Positions 11,380 through 24,674 of a DNA stretch of 64,000 nucleotides are shown piece after piece. A program made the translations under genes and the position numbers. The DNA is taken from NCBI RefSeq assembly GCF_017354945.1, contig NZ_CP071503.1, positions 1,984,001 to 2,048,000 on the forward strand, read 5' to 3'. Position 1 is the first letter of the stretch, and every line of letters starts with the position of its first letter. The notes under the pieces are model-generated. The model did not search any database, was not told where the DNA came from, and was given only the letters and a program-made list of their open reading frames with translations. This DNA is from Shewanella avicenniae. GTDB taxonomy: Bacteria > Pseudomonadota > Gammaproteobacteria > Enterobacterales > Shewanellaceae.

Positions 11380-11988
11380 ATGACGAAATTTTCTGTATTG
11401 GCGTTAGCGTTGGTTGCAGCGTCTGCTGCGGCAACTCCTGCTACAGAGTTACAAGCCAAGTTGGATGTAAATCCAGCATTTTCCGCTACGTTTCAACAAA
11501 CGGTAACCGACGCAAACAACAAAGTGATTCAATCTGGCACTGGCACGTTAGCGCTTGCCCAGCCAAACCGGTTTTACTGGCATTTAGCTGAGCCTGATGA
11601 ATCGTTAATAGTGGCGGACGGCCAAGATGTATGGATTTATAACCCATTTGCAGAAGAAGCCACAGTGCTGACGCTCGATCAGGCGATTGCCACTTCACCA
11701 ATGACGCTATTAGTACATCGTGACGCGGCATCTTGGCAACAATTTGATATCACAGAAAAATCGGGCTGTTTCACCATAGCGCCCAAGGCAACTGATAGCG
11801 GTGTGCAGCAAGTGTCGGTTTGTTTTAATGGCCAACAGCTGACTGAAATTTCGTTAAATGATAATCAAAGTAATATCAGCCGTTTTCGATTAACTGAACA
11901 GCATGCGATAGCGGCGGATGATGGGTTGTTCAACTTTGTTGCGCCAGAAGGTATCTCGATTGACGATCAGCGCCACGGTGCCCAGTAG
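11380..11988 (+). CDS. lolA: Outer-membrane lipoprotein carrier protein LolA
   Basis: Periplasmic chaperone that shuttles lipoproteins from the LolCDE complex to LolB at the outer membrane. A signal peptide (cleavage after AAA or ATP, ~residues 18-20) precedes the half-barrel fold; family signatures include [28 protein letters not shown] and [19 protein letters not shown]. The length of 202 matches E. coli LolA (203). AGAGG lies 7 nt upstream of the ATG. It is 15 nt downstream of ftsK and 2 nt upstream of rarA, so the three form an operon. Confidence 0.95.
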   Translation: MTKFSVLALALVAASAAATPATELQAKLDVNPAFSATFQQTVTDANNKVIQSGTGTLALAQPNRFYWHLAEPDESLIVADGQDVWIYNPFAEEATVLTLDQAIATSPMTLLVHRDAASWQQFDITEKSGCFTIAPKATDSGVQQVSVCFNGQQLTEISLNDNQSNISRFRLTEQHAIAADDGLFNFVAPEGISIDDQRHGAQ

Positions 11989-11990
11989 TT

Positions 11991-13322
11991 ATGGACAGTT
12001 TAGGATTCGATTTCTCGCCAGATTTCCGTCCGCTTGCCGCGCGAATGCGGCCGCGGGATCTGAATGAGTATATTGGTCAAGGACATCTGCTGGGTGACGG
12101 TCAACCACTGCGCAAAGCGTTGGAAGCAGGCAAAGCGCATTCCATGATGTTTTGGGGGCCGCCCGGTACCGGTAAAACGACGCTGGCGGAATTAATTGCC
12201 CACTACGCCAATGCCCATGTAGAAAGGATTTCCGCTGTCACCTCGGGTGTCAAAGAGATCCGCGCTGCGATTGAACATGCTAAAAATATCGCCCAATCTC
12301 GTGGCCAACGCACGCTGTTATTTGTCGATGAAGTGCATCGTTTCAACAAAAGCCAACAAGATGCATTTTTGCCGTTTATTGAAGACGGCACGGTCATTTT
12401 TGTCGGCGCGACCACCGAAAACCCATCCTTTGAAATCAACAACGCGTTGCTAAGTCGTGTCAGAGTTTACTTGATTAAGCGTCTAGCCGATGTTGAAATC
12501 CGCCAAATTGTGTTGCAAGCCTTAAATGATACGGAACGCGGCTTAGGGCAGCAGCAGTTACAAATGCCAGACGAGGTGCTGCAACAACTGGCGGATATCG
12601 TTGAAGGTGATGCTCGCCGCGCATTAAACTTGCTCGAACTGATGGCCGATATGTTGCCTCCTCATGGTGAGTTTACCAAGGAGATGCTGACGCAAGTCTC
12701 TGGCGAACAGTTAGCCGGTTTTGATAAAAATGGCGATCAATATTACGACTTAATATCGGCAGTGCATAAATCGATTCGCGGTTCTGCGCCCGATGCAGCT
12801 TTATATTGGTATAGCCGCATGCTGGAAGGCGGCTGCGATCCGCTTTACGTCGCGCGGCGGTTGTTAGCCATTGCATCTGAAGATGTGGGGAATGCCGACC
12901 CTACAGCGATGACTGTAGCGCTTAACGCTTGGGATTGTTTCCATCGGGTTGGGCCTGCTGAAGGGGAACGCGCAATTGCCCAAGCCATTGTCTATCTCGC
13001 TGTCGCGCCTAAAAGCAATGCGGTCTACGAAGCCTATGCAGCTGCGCGACAACTGGCACGTGAAACGGGTAACGAACCTGTGCCGATGCATTTACGTAAT
13101 GCACCGACTAAGTTATTGGCATCGATTGGTGCTGGTGAAGACTATCGTTATGCCCACAATGAAGCGCACGCCTATGCGGCAGGTGAAAACTATTTTCCGG
13201 AAAGCTTAAAAAATAGTCGTTTTTATCATCCAACCAATCGGGGCTTTGAAAAGCGGATGCAGGAGAAATTGAAACTGCTACAGCAAATGGATGCGTTAAG
13301 TGAGAGGAAACGCTATGAATAA
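11991..13322 (+). CDS. rarA: Replication-associated recombination protein A (AAA+ ATPase)
   Basis: RarA/MgsA, related to the clamp-loader family and eukaryotic WRNIP1; it acts at stalled replication forks. Walker [10 protein letters not shown] is at residues 56-64, Walker [21 protein letters not shown] follows near 115, and the sensor-1 segment [12 protein letters not shown] is at ~140. The C-terminal half ([35 protein letters not shown]) is typical. At 443 residues it matches E. coli (447). The start ATG lies 2 nt after the lolA stop, and its 3' end overlaps crcB by 8 nt. Confidence 0.95.
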   Translation: MDSLGFDFSPDFRPLAARMRPRDLNEYIGQGHLLGDGQPLRKALEAGKAHSMMFWGPPGTGKTTLAELIAHYANAHVERISAVTSGVKEIRAAIEHAKNIAQSRGQRTLLFVDEVHRFNKSQQDAFLPFIEDGTVIFVGATTENPSFEINNALLSRVRVYLIKRLADVEIRQIVLQALNDTERGLGQQQLQMPDEVLQQLADIVEGDARRALNLLELMADMLPPHGEFTKEMLTQVSGEQLAGFDKNGDQYYDLISAVHKSIRGSAPDAALYWYSRMLEGGCDPLYVARRLLAIASEDVGNADPTAMTVALNAWDCFHRVGPAEGERAIAQAIVYLAVAPKSNAVYEAYAAARQLARETGNEPVPMHLRNAPTKLLASIGAGEDYRYAHNEAHAYAAGENYFPESLKNSRFYHPTNRGFEKRMQEKLKLLQQMDALSERKRYE

Positions 13323-13689
13323 TCTGGCATTGATCGCCTTAGGTGGTGCAGGCGGTGCAGTTTTGCGCTATTCAATCTCGATATTTATGATCCAGCTATT
13401 TGGCACAAGTTTTCCTTTTGGTACACTGGCGGTTAATGTACTTGGCTCTTTTTTGCTGGGCGCGATTTCTGCGTTGGCGCAGTTGAGCCATATCAGCCCA
13501 GAAGTGAAAGCGCTGTTTGGTGTTGGCTTTATGGGCGCACTAACCACTTTCTCAACTTTTTCGAATGAAACCTTATTACTCATCCAGGCTGGAGAGTTGT
13601 TTAAGGCAAGTTTAAATGTGGCGTTGAATCTAGGTATTTGCTTATTGATGGTGTACCTAGGGCAACAATTGATTCTTTCACGCGTATAA
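13315..13689 (+). CDS. crcB: Fluoride ion channel CrcB/Fluc
   Basis: Small dual-topology membrane channel that exports fluoride. The 124-residue protein has four hydrophobic helices and the family signatures [10 protein letters not shown], the polar-track asparagine in [14 protein letters not shown], and the phenylalanine-box segment [12 protein letters not shown]. The ATG at 13315 has a GAGAGGAAA box upstream; the longer reading from a GTG at 13300 would place the ribosome site inside the gene. It overlaps the end of rarA by 8 nt, implying translational coupling. No fluoride riboswitch was seen, as expected for an internal operon gene. Confidence 0.93.
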   Translation: MNNLALIALGGAGGAVLRYSISIFMIQLFGTSFPFGTLAVNVLGSFLLGAISALAQLSHISPEVKALFGVGFMGALTTFSTFSNETLLLIQAGELFKASLNVALNLGICLLMVYLGQQLILSRV

Positions 13690-13703
13690 CGAATAAAGAT
13701 TAA

Positions 13704-14993
<1,290 letters not shown>

Positions 14994-15004
14994 GGAAGTC
15001 ATGA

Positions 15005-15130
15005 ATGGACAATGACAGTAGTCGATATTTAAAAAAGTTATCCTACGCCGTAGTTGTTGTGCTGTTTTTAGTGATGATCTTTGGCACGCTCGGCAAAGCA
15101 GCAGTTTTGGTGTTTGAGCACTTAAACTGA
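15005..15130 (+). CDS. Small membrane protein, 41 residues, unknown
   Basis: This short ORF follows serS by 11 nt, has AGGA 8 nt before its ATG, and ends just before the operon terminator. The protein has a polar N-terminus (MDNDSSRYLKKL), one strongly hydrophobic helix (residues ~14-30, VVVVLFLVMIF) and a short tail (EHLN). Its ribosome site, placement and clean membrane helix suggest a real gene. I recognise no family. The alternative ATG at 15001 gives only four codons and overlaps it. Confidence 0.55.
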   Translation: MDNDSSRYLKKLSYAVVVVLFLVMIFGTLGKAAVLVFEHLN

Positions 15131-15144
15131 CAGTGAACAAAAGT

Positions 15145-15177
15145 AAAAACGCCCCAAATTTGGGGGCGTTTTTTTAT
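15145..15177. terminator. Terminator between the serS unit and tusE
   Basis: Stem AACGCCCC / GGGGCGTT with a 7-nt AT loop, A5 before and T7 after. It ends the plus-strand serS operon; the A tract also allows a weaker minus-strand role. Confidence 0.88.
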
Positions 15178-15263
15178 AAGAACGGAATGCTAGTGCACCG
15201 AATGGCAAATAGCTAAGCATTGATGACTAGACGTTAATGCCTAGATGTTGATGATTAAGCCAC

Positions 15264-15602
15264 TTAAATACACTTTGCAGGTTTAGGTAAGCCAGCAATT
15301 TTGGTCGCTTGCTTTGCTGGCCCAATTGGGAACAGCTTATAAAGATACTTCGAGTTACCTTTATCTTCGCCGAGCTTTTGTCCCATGGCTTTGACCAATG
15401 CACGGATCGCCGGGCTAGTTTTGTACTCCAGATAAAAATCTCGTACAAAATGAATCACTTCCCAATGTGCATCGGTTAATTCAATCTCTTCTCTTGCTGC
15501 AATCACTGGCGCCAATTCTGGTTGCCAATCATTAACATCCAGCAGATAACCTTGTGCGTCAGTTTCGATTTGACGCCCATTAAAGTCGATACTATTTACC
15601 AC
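15264..15602 (-). CDS. tusE: Sulfurtransferase TusE (DsrC family)
   Basis: Last sulfur carrier of the TusA-TusBCD-TusE relay that passes persulfide sulfur to MnmA for 2-thiolation of tRNA wobble uridine. The 112-residue protein ends in the functional C-terminal cysteine (PKPAKCI) and has the family core [26 protein letters not shown] plus [27 protein letters not shown], nearly identical to E. coli TusE. The second cysteine of dissimilatory DsrC is absent, which supports the tRNA role rather than sulfite reduction. Start is GTG at 15602, overlapping the tusB stop by 7 nt. Confidence 0.95.
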   Translation of the reverse strand: MVNSIDFNGRQIETDAQGYLLDVNDWQPELAPVIAAREEIELTDAHWEVIHFVRDFYLEYKTSPAIRALVKAMGQKLGEDKGNSKYLYKLFPIGPAKQATKIAGLPKPAKCI

Positions 15603-15877
15603 GAAATTACCTTGTCACTTTTTAACGTCAATTGTACAAATTCAGCGTAATCCAACGTCGGATAGCCAGCGAGCTTTGCTGCCAAGCCTAAAGCTTCACA
15701 ATCTTGATCCAACACATACACAGTATATTGTGCTAGTTGCGTTTGCACTGCCGGATTGAGCAAACCATACAAAGCTTCACTACTTAGCAACAGGCAGTCT
15801 TCATCAGCAATAAGCGGCAACGCAGCTGTGAAAGCGTTGTCGCTGCTCAGCGATGTTTGAAAATGATGCAGAATCAA
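15596..15877 (-). CDS. tusB: Sulfurtransferase subunit TusB (DsrH family)
   Basis: Subunit of the cytoplasmic TusBCD heterohexamer. The 93-residue length fits (E. coli 95). Recognisable parts are the N-terminal LHHFQTSL and the segment [19 protein letters not shown]. Assignment rests largely on position between tusC and tusE, since TusB is the least conserved member. Its start overlaps the tusC stop by 4 nt (ATGA), and its stop overlaps tusE, so the four genes form one translationally coupled unit. Confidence 0.88.
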   Translation of the reverse strand: MILHHFQTSLSSDNAFTAALPLIADEDCLLLSSEALYGLLNPAVQTQLAQYTVYVLDQDCEALGLAAKLAGYPTLDYAEFVQLTLKSDKVISW

Positions 15878-16230
15878 AACACTAATACCTCATCAACGGA
15901 TTGCAGGTGTTGCTGTATGGTCGCAGCAGTGCTGACGGTGGCTGGGTAGAGCAGATCCGCTGGGGTTAACGAGAACTTGGCCATTGCTTCCTCAGCAACC
16001 AATACCGGTTCAATATCGTAAAAATCCACCGCTTTAAAACTGGCAATATAATCTTTGTTGCCGATAAGCTCTGGCTGCTGCGCTGCCAGCAGATTAAAAA
16101 TACCTTCATCTAAAAAGATCAGGCTGACCTGCTGATCTAAATTTGCCGCCAACAGGGCAAACTCAAGGCCTTCGCGAGCTTTACCGTTTCGATGTGGCGC
16201 GCTGCGAAATATCACGGCGATATGCTTCAT
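15874..16230 (-). CDS. tusC: Sulfurtransferase subunit TusC (DsrF family)
   Basis: Second subunit of the TusBCD sulfur relay complex. At 118 residues it equals E. coli TusC (119). It begins MKHIAVIFRSAPHRNGKAREGLEFAL, the DsrE/F-like fold signature, and contains FLDEGIFNLL. It overlaps tusD by one base (TAATG) and tusB by four. Confidence 0.93.
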   Translation of the reverse strand: MKHIAVIFRSAPHRNGKAREGLEFALLAANLDQQVSLIFLDEGIFNLLAAQQPELIGNKDYIASFKAVDFYDIEPVLVAEEAMAKFSLTPADLLYPATVSTAATIQQHLQSVDEVLVF

Positions 16231-16616
16231 TAAAACCTCACCAATCGATGTGACTTAGTGATACCCGCCACCAGTTCAACCAGTCCACCGGCGTGAAATA
16301 AGTCACTTTGATTCGCGCTTAAGCCAAGCTCGCTTGCTTCCACGTCACTCAGCACACCACGTCGACTCGCCGCTGTTGTACAGTTAATCAGGGGGATTTC
16401 ATGTTGTGCGGCAAACTGTTGCCAATGCAGTTTGATGTCGGTTTCATCACTGACAACTTGCAGCAAGCTGTTCGCATGGCTGATGCCATCGCCTGAAAAA
16501 AAGATGCTATGAATTGTGTGCCCTTGCGCTAACGCTGATTCAGCAAACTGAATCGCTTTTAAGCCGTTTGCAGGCGTTATTGCTGATGATGAAAGCAGAA
16601 TAATAAAACTAGGCAT
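16230..16616 (-). CDS. tusD: Sulfurtransferase subunit TusD (DsrE family)
   Basis: Catalytic subunit of TusBCD that accepts sulfur from TusA. The active cysteine is in LINCTTAASRRGV (about residue 78), the position of Cys78 in E. coli. The start at 16616 gives MPSFIILLSS and 128 residues, the E. coli length; an upstream in-frame ATG would add ten unsupported residues. It is the first gene of tusDCBE. The ribosome site is weak. Confidence 0.93.
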   Translation of the reverse strand: MPSFIILLSSSAITPANGLKAIQFAESALAQGHTIHSIFFSGDGISHANSLLQVVSDETDIKLHWQQFAAQHEIPLINCTTAASRRGVLSDVEASELGLSANQSDLFHAGGLVELVAGITKSHRLVRF

Positions 16617-16687
16617 AGACAATAGGCATAAAAAAATGGCCCTCAATAATGAGCGCCATTTTAACTCAGAATACGCTAAAACGCAGA

Positions 16688-17347
16688 TTAATCGTCGTTG
16701 CTGACACCCAACAGGTTCAAAATCGCGATAAACAGGTTCAAAAAGTCGAGATACAACGAAATGGTAGCGCGAATATAGTTGGTTTCACCGCCGTTGACGA
16801 TACGGCTGGTATCAAACAATATAAACCCGGTCATCAAAAGTGCAACACCTGCGTTAAGCGCCATAAATACCACTGGGCTACCCAAAAAGATGTTGATGAT
16901 TGCGGCAACGATAACCACTACTAAGCCAGCAATCAAAAAGCCGCGCATAAACGAAAAGTCTTTCTTGGTGGTGACGGCATAGGCTGACAAAGCCACAAAC
17001 ACTGCCGCGGTTAGCCCCAGTGCTTGCATAATTAACGACGGGCCGTTGCTTAATCCCAAATAGTTGTTCAGTAGGTGGCCTAAGGAAGCGCCTTCGACAC
17101 CGGTAAAGGCGAAGATCCACGCCAGACCCGCGGCTGAATCTGCCTTACGGAGAGTAACAAACAGCAGCACTAAGCCGCCGATGGATAACACTAATGACGT
17201 TAATGGAGAAATCCCTAACGCTGTAGCAAATGCAGCACAGACAGCGGAAAACGCCAGTGTCATTGCCAGCAGCATATAGGTATTACGAAGCATCTTATTG
17301 ACGACTTCTGTGGATGCAGTAATTGTGTATGTTGCGTGCTGATTCAT
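16688..17347 (-). CDS. yccA: Bax inhibitor-1 family membrane protein YccA
   Basis: Seven-helix inner-membrane protein of the BI-1 family. E. coli YccA is a substrate and modulator of the FtsH protease. The 219-residue protein matches E. coli YccA well: VLRNTYFLL-like NKMLRNTYMLLAMTLAFSA near the start, SAYAVTTKKDFSFM, and the C-terminal ETNYIRATISLYLDFLNLF with a terminal acidic SNDD. AGGAG precedes the ATG. E. coli also places yccA next to tusE (yccK), supporting the identification. Confidence 0.93.
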   Translation of the reverse strand: MNQHATYTITASTEVVNKMLRNTYMLLAMTLAFSAVCAAFATALGISPLTSLVLSIGGLVLLFVTLRKADSAAGLAWIFAFTGVEGASLGHLLNNYLGLSNGPSLIMQALGLTAAVFVALSAYAVTTKKDFSFMRGFLIAGLVVVIVAAIINIFLGSPVVFMALNAGVALLMTGFILFDTSRIVNGGETNYIRATISLYLDFLNLFIAILNLLGVSNDD

Positions 17348-17466
17348 TGCAAGCTCCTATGCTACCAATGAGAATAAAATAGTTAATATTTCAGACCGAT
17401 AACTCTAATCAATGTTCCCTAAATGAAACTTAAATCGGTCATCTGGGGTTGATTTTATATATGGGG

Positions 17467-18372
17467 TCAATTTTTAGAAAGCCAACTGTCAACTAGACGC
17501 TTATCGCGGGTTAAATAGTCAATCAACCAATTCATTGCTTCATGTTGTACGTTGCGGTTCCAAACTAATAGCGCTGGTGAATCATTAATCTGCAGATCAC
17601 TGCTTTTGACGATAAGAGAACCATTGTCAACAAATGGGGCGATGAGATGGCTCGGTAAACAGCCAACAGCTAACCCATCTTTAACGCAGTTAATTGCGCG
17701 GATCCAATCCGGCACGGCCAAAGCGCGTTGGCCTGGTGCTAAACCTAACCGCGTTGCTGGATATTTTGCCGCCGTATCGCACACACATACGCCGGCATAG
17801 TTGTTCAACTTTGAATGAGTGATGTGTAGCTCTGTGGCTAACGGATGATCAGCTGCGACCACAAACTGCCAACTTAGCTCACCAATAGCGCGATGTTCAT
17901 ATGGACCGCCCACAGGAATATTCGACGCTGCTCCAATTGCGATATCACAACGTTGTTCATTCAGCGCCTGCCAGCAACCATTGATTTGTTCGCGATAAAT
18001 ATGCAATTCAACATCGGCAAACGCTTTATAAAATTCACGCACTAAATAGCTGATTCCGTCTTCTCTAACCAAACCATCGAGCGCAATGCCAATGGTTGGG
18101 CGCCAACCTTGGTTAACTGCGAGGGTAGAGTGCTTTAGCTCTGCGATTGATAACATCAGCGATTTAGCTTGGTTAACGAAGTGTTCTCCCGCTGGGGTGA
18201 GGCTGACACTGCGATGATGGCGTTCAAACAGTTCAACACCCAACTCGTCTTCAATCTGTTTCACAGCATAGCTGATCGCTGATGGCACCTTGTTAAGGTG
18301 ATTGGCAGCCGAAGTAAAGCTTCCTAGCTTGGCGACCAACTCAACCAGCTCAAATGATTGCTCTGAAAGCAT
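17467..18372 (-). CDS. LysR-family transcriptional regulator, PunR (YdhB)-like
   Basis: DNA-binding regulator with an N-terminal winged helix-turn-helix (residues ~1-60) and a periplasmic-binding-protein-like effector domain. It resembles E. coli PunR (YdhB, purine-nucleoside-responsive activator of punC) in the segment VPSAISYAVKQIEDELGV, in FERHHRSVSLTPAG, and in the effector domain IPVGGPYEHRAIGELSW. The start at 18372 (301 residues) has AAGGG six nt upstream; upstream in-frame codons lie within that box. No punC-like transporter is adjacent, so the target is inferred only from similarity to the E. coli protein as I remember it. Confidence 0.85.
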   Translation of the reverse strand: MLSEQSFELVELVAKLGSFTSAANHLNKVPSAISYAVKQIEDELGVELFERHHRSVSLTPAGEHFVNQAKSLMLSIAELKHSTLAVNQGWRPTIGIALDGLVREDGISYLVREFYKAFADVELHIYREQINGCWQALNEQRCDIAIGAASNIPVGGPYEHRAIGELSWQFVVAADHPLATELHITHSKLNNYAGVCVCDTAAKYPATRLGLAPGQRALAVPDWIRAINCVKDGLAVGCLPSHLIAPFVDNGSLIVKSSDLQINDSPALLVWNRNVQHEAMNWLIDYLTRDKRLVDSWLSKN

Positions 18373-18531
18373 ATGCATCCCTTTGTTGGTGTGAACATAA
18401 TTCAATAGTGCAAGTTACGCAGTTATTGCGTATAACTCAAGCAATCTCGCGCTAAATTCGTGCGCTTTAGATCAATATTTCGACTTAATGTTTACGGCTT
18501 AACCACTTGATTCAATATACTAAAAAACTGG

Positions 18532-18561
18532 TTTACAAGCGCCACGCAAGCGGGATATTAT
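18532..18561 (+). promoter_or_regulatory. Promoter of the first tRNA-Ser gene
   Basis: TTTACA (18532-18537), an 18-nt spacer and TATTAT (18556-18561), followed by a GC-rich discriminator typical of stable-RNA promoters. The same elements with the same spacing occur before the second copy. Confidence 0.7.
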
Positions 18562-18572
18562 TGCTGCCGTTC

Positions 18573-18662
18573 GGAGGGGTGGCAGAGTGGTTTAATGCAC
18601 CGGTCTTGAAAACCGGCGTGGGCTTATCCCCACCCAGGGTTCAAATCCCTGCTCCTCCGCCA
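18573..18662 (+). tRNA. serT: tRNA-Ser (anticodon UGA), copy 1
   Basis: A 90-nt class II tRNA with encoded CCA. The acceptor stem GGAGGGG pairs with CTCCTCC, the discriminator is G, the anticodon loop CTTGAAA gives anticodon TGA, a long variable arm follows (GGCGTGGGCTTATCCCCACC region), and the T loop is GGTTCAAATCC. It is identical to the copy at 18883. Confidence 0.97.
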
Positions 18663-18672
18663 TATTCTGAGA

Positions 18673-18697
18673 AGGCCGCTATTACTAGCGGCCTTTT
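18673..18697 (+). terminator. Terminator of tRNA-Ser copy 1
   Basis: Stem AGGCCGCT / AGCGGCCT with an ATTACT-type loop and a T5 tail, 10 nt after the CCA end. Confidence 0.85.
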
Positions 18698-18841
18698 TCA
18701 TTTTTAGCGTTTAACACCCTTTGCAGCCGCTCAATGCCAGAACCCTGCATTTTTCGAACCTTGCTAACATCGCCAAGTTGATGACTTAATTGGCATTTTG
18801 AATATCAATTAATCACTTAAATCAATTCTTTAAAAATCCTG

Positions 18842-18871
18842 TTTACAAGCATTGCTCAATGCGGATATTAT
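18842..18871 (+). promoter_or_regulatory. Promoter of the second tRNA-Ser gene
   Basis: TTTACA (18842-18847), an 18-nt spacer and TATTAT (18866-18871). It parallels the first promoter, but the spacer sequence has diverged. Confidence 0.7.
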
Positions 18872-18882
18872 TCGCGGCGTTC

Positions 18883-18972
18883 GGAGGGGTGGCAGAGTGG
18901 TTTAATGCACCGGTCTTGAAAACCGGCGTGGGCTTATCCCCACCCAGGGTTCAAATCCCTGCTCCTCCGCCA
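18883..18972 (+). tRNA. serT: tRNA-Ser (anticodon UGA), copy 2
   Basis: Identical in all 90 positions to the copy at 18573, with encoded CCA and anticodon TGA. The two genes are 310 nt apart, start to start. Confidence 0.97.
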
Positions 18973-18982
18973 TATTCAGTAC

Positions 18983-19010
18983 AAAAGGCTCGCTAATTAG
19001 CGAGCCTTTT
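18983..19010 (+). terminator. Terminator of tRNA-Ser copy 2
   Basis: Stem AAGGCTCGCT / AGCGAGCCTT with an AATT loop, flanked by A and T tracts. Its sequence is unrelated to the first terminator. Confidence 0.87.
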
Positions 19011-19170
19011 GTCGTTCTAGCGCTCCAATCACGATTTCCCTCTTTTTTTGCAGTTTCTTCAACCATGTACCGGTGATGTGCAGGGATTTTTATATAAGGT
19101 TTTGATAGGCCTAATTAGTTTGTTATAACCCTGTTACATTATAAAAATAAAGCAATACAGAGGGTTACTT

Positions 19171-20664
19171 TTGATTGGACTGTCAGCGTGGTCTTTGCTG
19201 CCCATTATTATCACCTTAGTTGTGTCGTTGTGGACGCGTAAAGTGGTGTTGGGGTTGTTCTACGGTGTTGTTACCGGCGTCTTGATGCTTCAGGATTCAT
19301 TCAATCCATTGGCACTCATCGGTGGCTTAGTTCAGTTCCATCTAGTGCCGCAAGTGATGGACAGTTACAACGCCGGTGTTTTGGTGCTGTTGGTGTTTAT
19401 TGGTGGTTTTGTCGCTCTGATGGAGCAATCGGGCGGCGGGCATGCGTTTGCTGAGCGGGTGACCACTTGGGTGAAATCCCAATGGCAAGTACAAATCGCC
19501 TCTTGGTTTGGTGGGATTGTCATTTTCTTTTCCGATCTCGGTACGCCACTGATCATTGGGCCGGTATTTCGCCCGCTGTTTGACAAGCTAAAAGTGTCAC
19601 GGCAAAAACTGGCATTTATCGTCGATTCCACCGCATCGCCGGTCGCTATCCTGGTGCCTTTTATTGGCTGGGGCGTATATATCATGGGTCTTATTCGCAA
19701 AGAATTAGTGCTGTATCGGCCAGAGCTGACGGAGTGGGATGCCTTTGTCGGCGCAATACCATTTCAGTTTTATGCGCTGTTAGCGGTGATTGTGGTGCCG
19801 GTGTTGGCGATTCATAAAATGGATTTTGGGCCGATGGCGCAGGCTGATCGACATGTGCAGCAGGGTACTCCGCAGGGATATACCCAAGTAAGCGTCAGTA
19901 GTTTTTCCCATCCCAACGCCAAGGCTTCCTTTGTGTGGGCGCCGTTATTAGTGATGTTAGCGGTAATTTTGTTGATGTTAGTGCCGCAGGGGTTTCCGTT
20001 ACAGCAGGTGTCCGGCGCTGCGTTTCGCGCCGCATTAGCAAGCGGGTATTTTTTTGCGGCCACCACGCTGATTTTGCTGATGGCGTACCATCGAGTTCGA
20101 AAGTTGATAGAGGGCATTAATCTCTATCTGCAGGGGATGAACAATATGATGCAAATTGCCATTGTGTTGATTCTCGCTTGGACCTTAAGTGCGTTGGGTA
20201 AGGAGCTCGGTACAGCCGCTTATATCGCCGATGTTGCGAAGGCGGGTTTCCCTGCATGGTTGCTGCCAGCGGCAACGTTTCTGATCGCGGCGATTATTTC
20301 TTTCGCAACCGGCTCTTCGTGGGGAACCTTTGCGATAATGATGCCGTTGGTGCTGCCGACGGCGTTTGCCATCGATGCGCCATTATTGGTGTGTATCGGT
20401 GCTGTTTTATCGGGCGGGCTATTTGGCGACCATTGTTCGCCAATCTCGGAAACAACTGTGTTTGCATCTACAGGGGCAGGTTGCGATCAATATGAGCATT
20501 TTCGTACTCAATTGCCTTATGCATTAATGAATGGTGTGTTGGCGTTAGCGGGGTTTGTGATGAGTGGCGCGTATCCAACTCCTTATGTGCTGCTATTGGT
20601 GTTGGCGCTACAACTTATTGTGCTTACGCTGCATGCTAAGTGGAATTCACCTGCTGCTGGTTAA
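19171..20664 (+). CDS. NhaC-family Na+/H+ antiporter
   Basis: Inner-membrane transporter of the NhaC/ArsB ion superfamily, 497 residues with about 11-12 hydrophobic segments. Family features include FFSDLGTPLIIGPVFRPL (~113-130), the segment FIVDSTASPVAILVPFIGWG (~149-168), and the late motif FATGSSWGTFAIMMPL followed by GGLFGDHCSPISETT, which is characteristic of this group. Substrate specificity cannot be read from sequence, and amino acid or malate/lactate exchange is also known in relatives. The TTG start has GAGGG at an ideal 6-nt spacing. Confidence 0.87.
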   Translation: MIGLSAWSLLPIIITLVVSLWTRKVVLGLFYGVVTGVLMLQDSFNPLALIGGLVQFHLVPQVMDSYNAGVLVLLVFIGGFVALMEQSGGGHAFAERVTTWVKSQWQVQIASWFGGIVIFFSDLGTPLIIGPVFRPLFDKLKVSRQKLAFIVDSTASPVAILVPFIGWGVYIMGLIRKELVLYRPELTEWDAFVGAIPFQFYALLAVIVVPVLAIHKMDFGPMAQADRHVQQGTPQGYTQVSVSSFSHPNAKASFVWAPLLVMLAVILLMLVPQGFPLQQVSGAAFRAALASGYFFAATTLILLMAYHRVRKLIEGINLYLQGMNNMMQIAIVLILAWTLSALGKELGTAAYIADVAKAGFPAWLLPAATFLIAAIISFATGSSWGTFAIMMPLVLPTAFAIDAPLLVCIGAVLSGGLFGDHCSPISETTVFASTGAGCDQYEHFRTQLPYALMNGVLALAGFVMSGAYPTPYVLLLVLALQLIVLTLHAKWNSPAAG

Positions 20665-20684
20665 GGCGTTTTTACTGTATCAAT

Positions 20685-20717
20685 AAAAAAGCGCTGCATA
20701 ATTTGGCAGCGCTTTTT
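20685..20717. terminator. Bidirectional terminator between the antiporter and lipoprotein genes
   Basis: Stem AAGCGCTGC / GCAGCGCTT with an ATAATTTG loop, with A and T tracts on either side. The two flanking genes converge here. Confidence 0.88.
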
Positions 20718-20742
20718 CTTTATTATCTATTCAATATGATGA

Positions 20743-21345
20743 TTATTGACCATCTTCCGCAGTTAAGGTGCGTTGGGCTAAGTCAGCAGCGGATTTTTCT
20801 TGCCACACGGCCCAATATTCGATTTGTTTGGCTTTGATACTGGCCAGATTGGCTTCAAACCATGCTTCAGCTTTAGGAGACAGGCTCGCTAACTTGGTGC
20901 CTGTATTCCAATCATTGAAATCGGCACTGCTTAACGAATAGCGCGCATTCGGGTTAGCTTTGATTGGCCACATTGAAAAACGCGCTTTCCACATGCCCAT
21001 CCGCGGTGTCACGATACTGTAGTAAGTTTTACCAGGGATAAGTTCGGCCTCCATAAAGTCTGCCGCTTCCGAGACCACCATAAACACGTGTTTACCCGGG
21101 GTTACCGAGTGCGCAAGTTTAGTACCGTTGTCCAGAATACCGATGAATACTGGTTCGCCACTGCTAATATCAAAAATTGAGGCACTGATTGCGGCGCCAA
21201 CGAATGAATCACGCATGAATACTACTTGGGCGTGATCTGCACTTGGGCGATTGACTTCTACTTGTTTGGATACCGTCATTGGATTGCTGGCACAACCGGC
21301 AAATAACAGGGTTAAACACACGATAACGATTTTAAATGGGTTCAT
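20743..21345 (-). CDS. Putative lipoprotein, DUF2846-like
   Basis: A 200-residue protein with a signal peptide and lipobox LFAGC, so it is predicted to be lipidated at Cys18 and sit in the periplasm or on the outer membrane. The core (AQVVFMRDSFVGAAISASIFD ... VTPGKHVFMVVSE) has the pattern of the DUF2846 group: a small beta-sandwich with a residue-rich G-x-x-x-V turn. That family match is from memory and is tentative. The start has AGGAC six nt upstream; an upstream in-frame ATG adds nine polar residues that spoil the signal peptide. Its function is unknown. Confidence 0.7.
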   Translation of the reverse strand: MNPFKIVIVCLTLLFAGCASNPMTVSKQVEVNRPSADHAQVVFMRDSFVGAAISASIFDISSGEPVFIGILDNGTKLAHSVTPGKHVFMVVSEAADFMEAELIPGKTYYSIVTPRMGMWKARFSMWPIKANPNARYSLSSADFNDWNTGTKLASLSPKAEAWFEANLASIKAKQIEYWAVWQEKSAADLAQRTLTAEDGQ

Positions 21346-21419
21346 TAAATGTCCTTTTTTGCGTGAACTCATCCCGCAGTTGGGATTTACATCGGCTATG
21401 TTAGCGCTATTTTGTAATA

Positions 21420-24674
<3,255 letters not shown>

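Noticed and set aside
13300..13314. Longer crcB reading from a GTG at 13300
   Set aside because: It would place the ribosome site (GAGAGGAAA) inside the gene; the ATG at 13315 fits family length.
16649..16924. Plus-strand ORF over yccA and the tusD upstream gap
   Set aside because: It covers the yccA coding region in antisense and has no family support.
18573..18972. Prophage attachment site at the tRNA-Ser genes
   Set aside because: Both copies are full length with CCA; no integrase, phage gene or partial tRNA repeat lies nearby.
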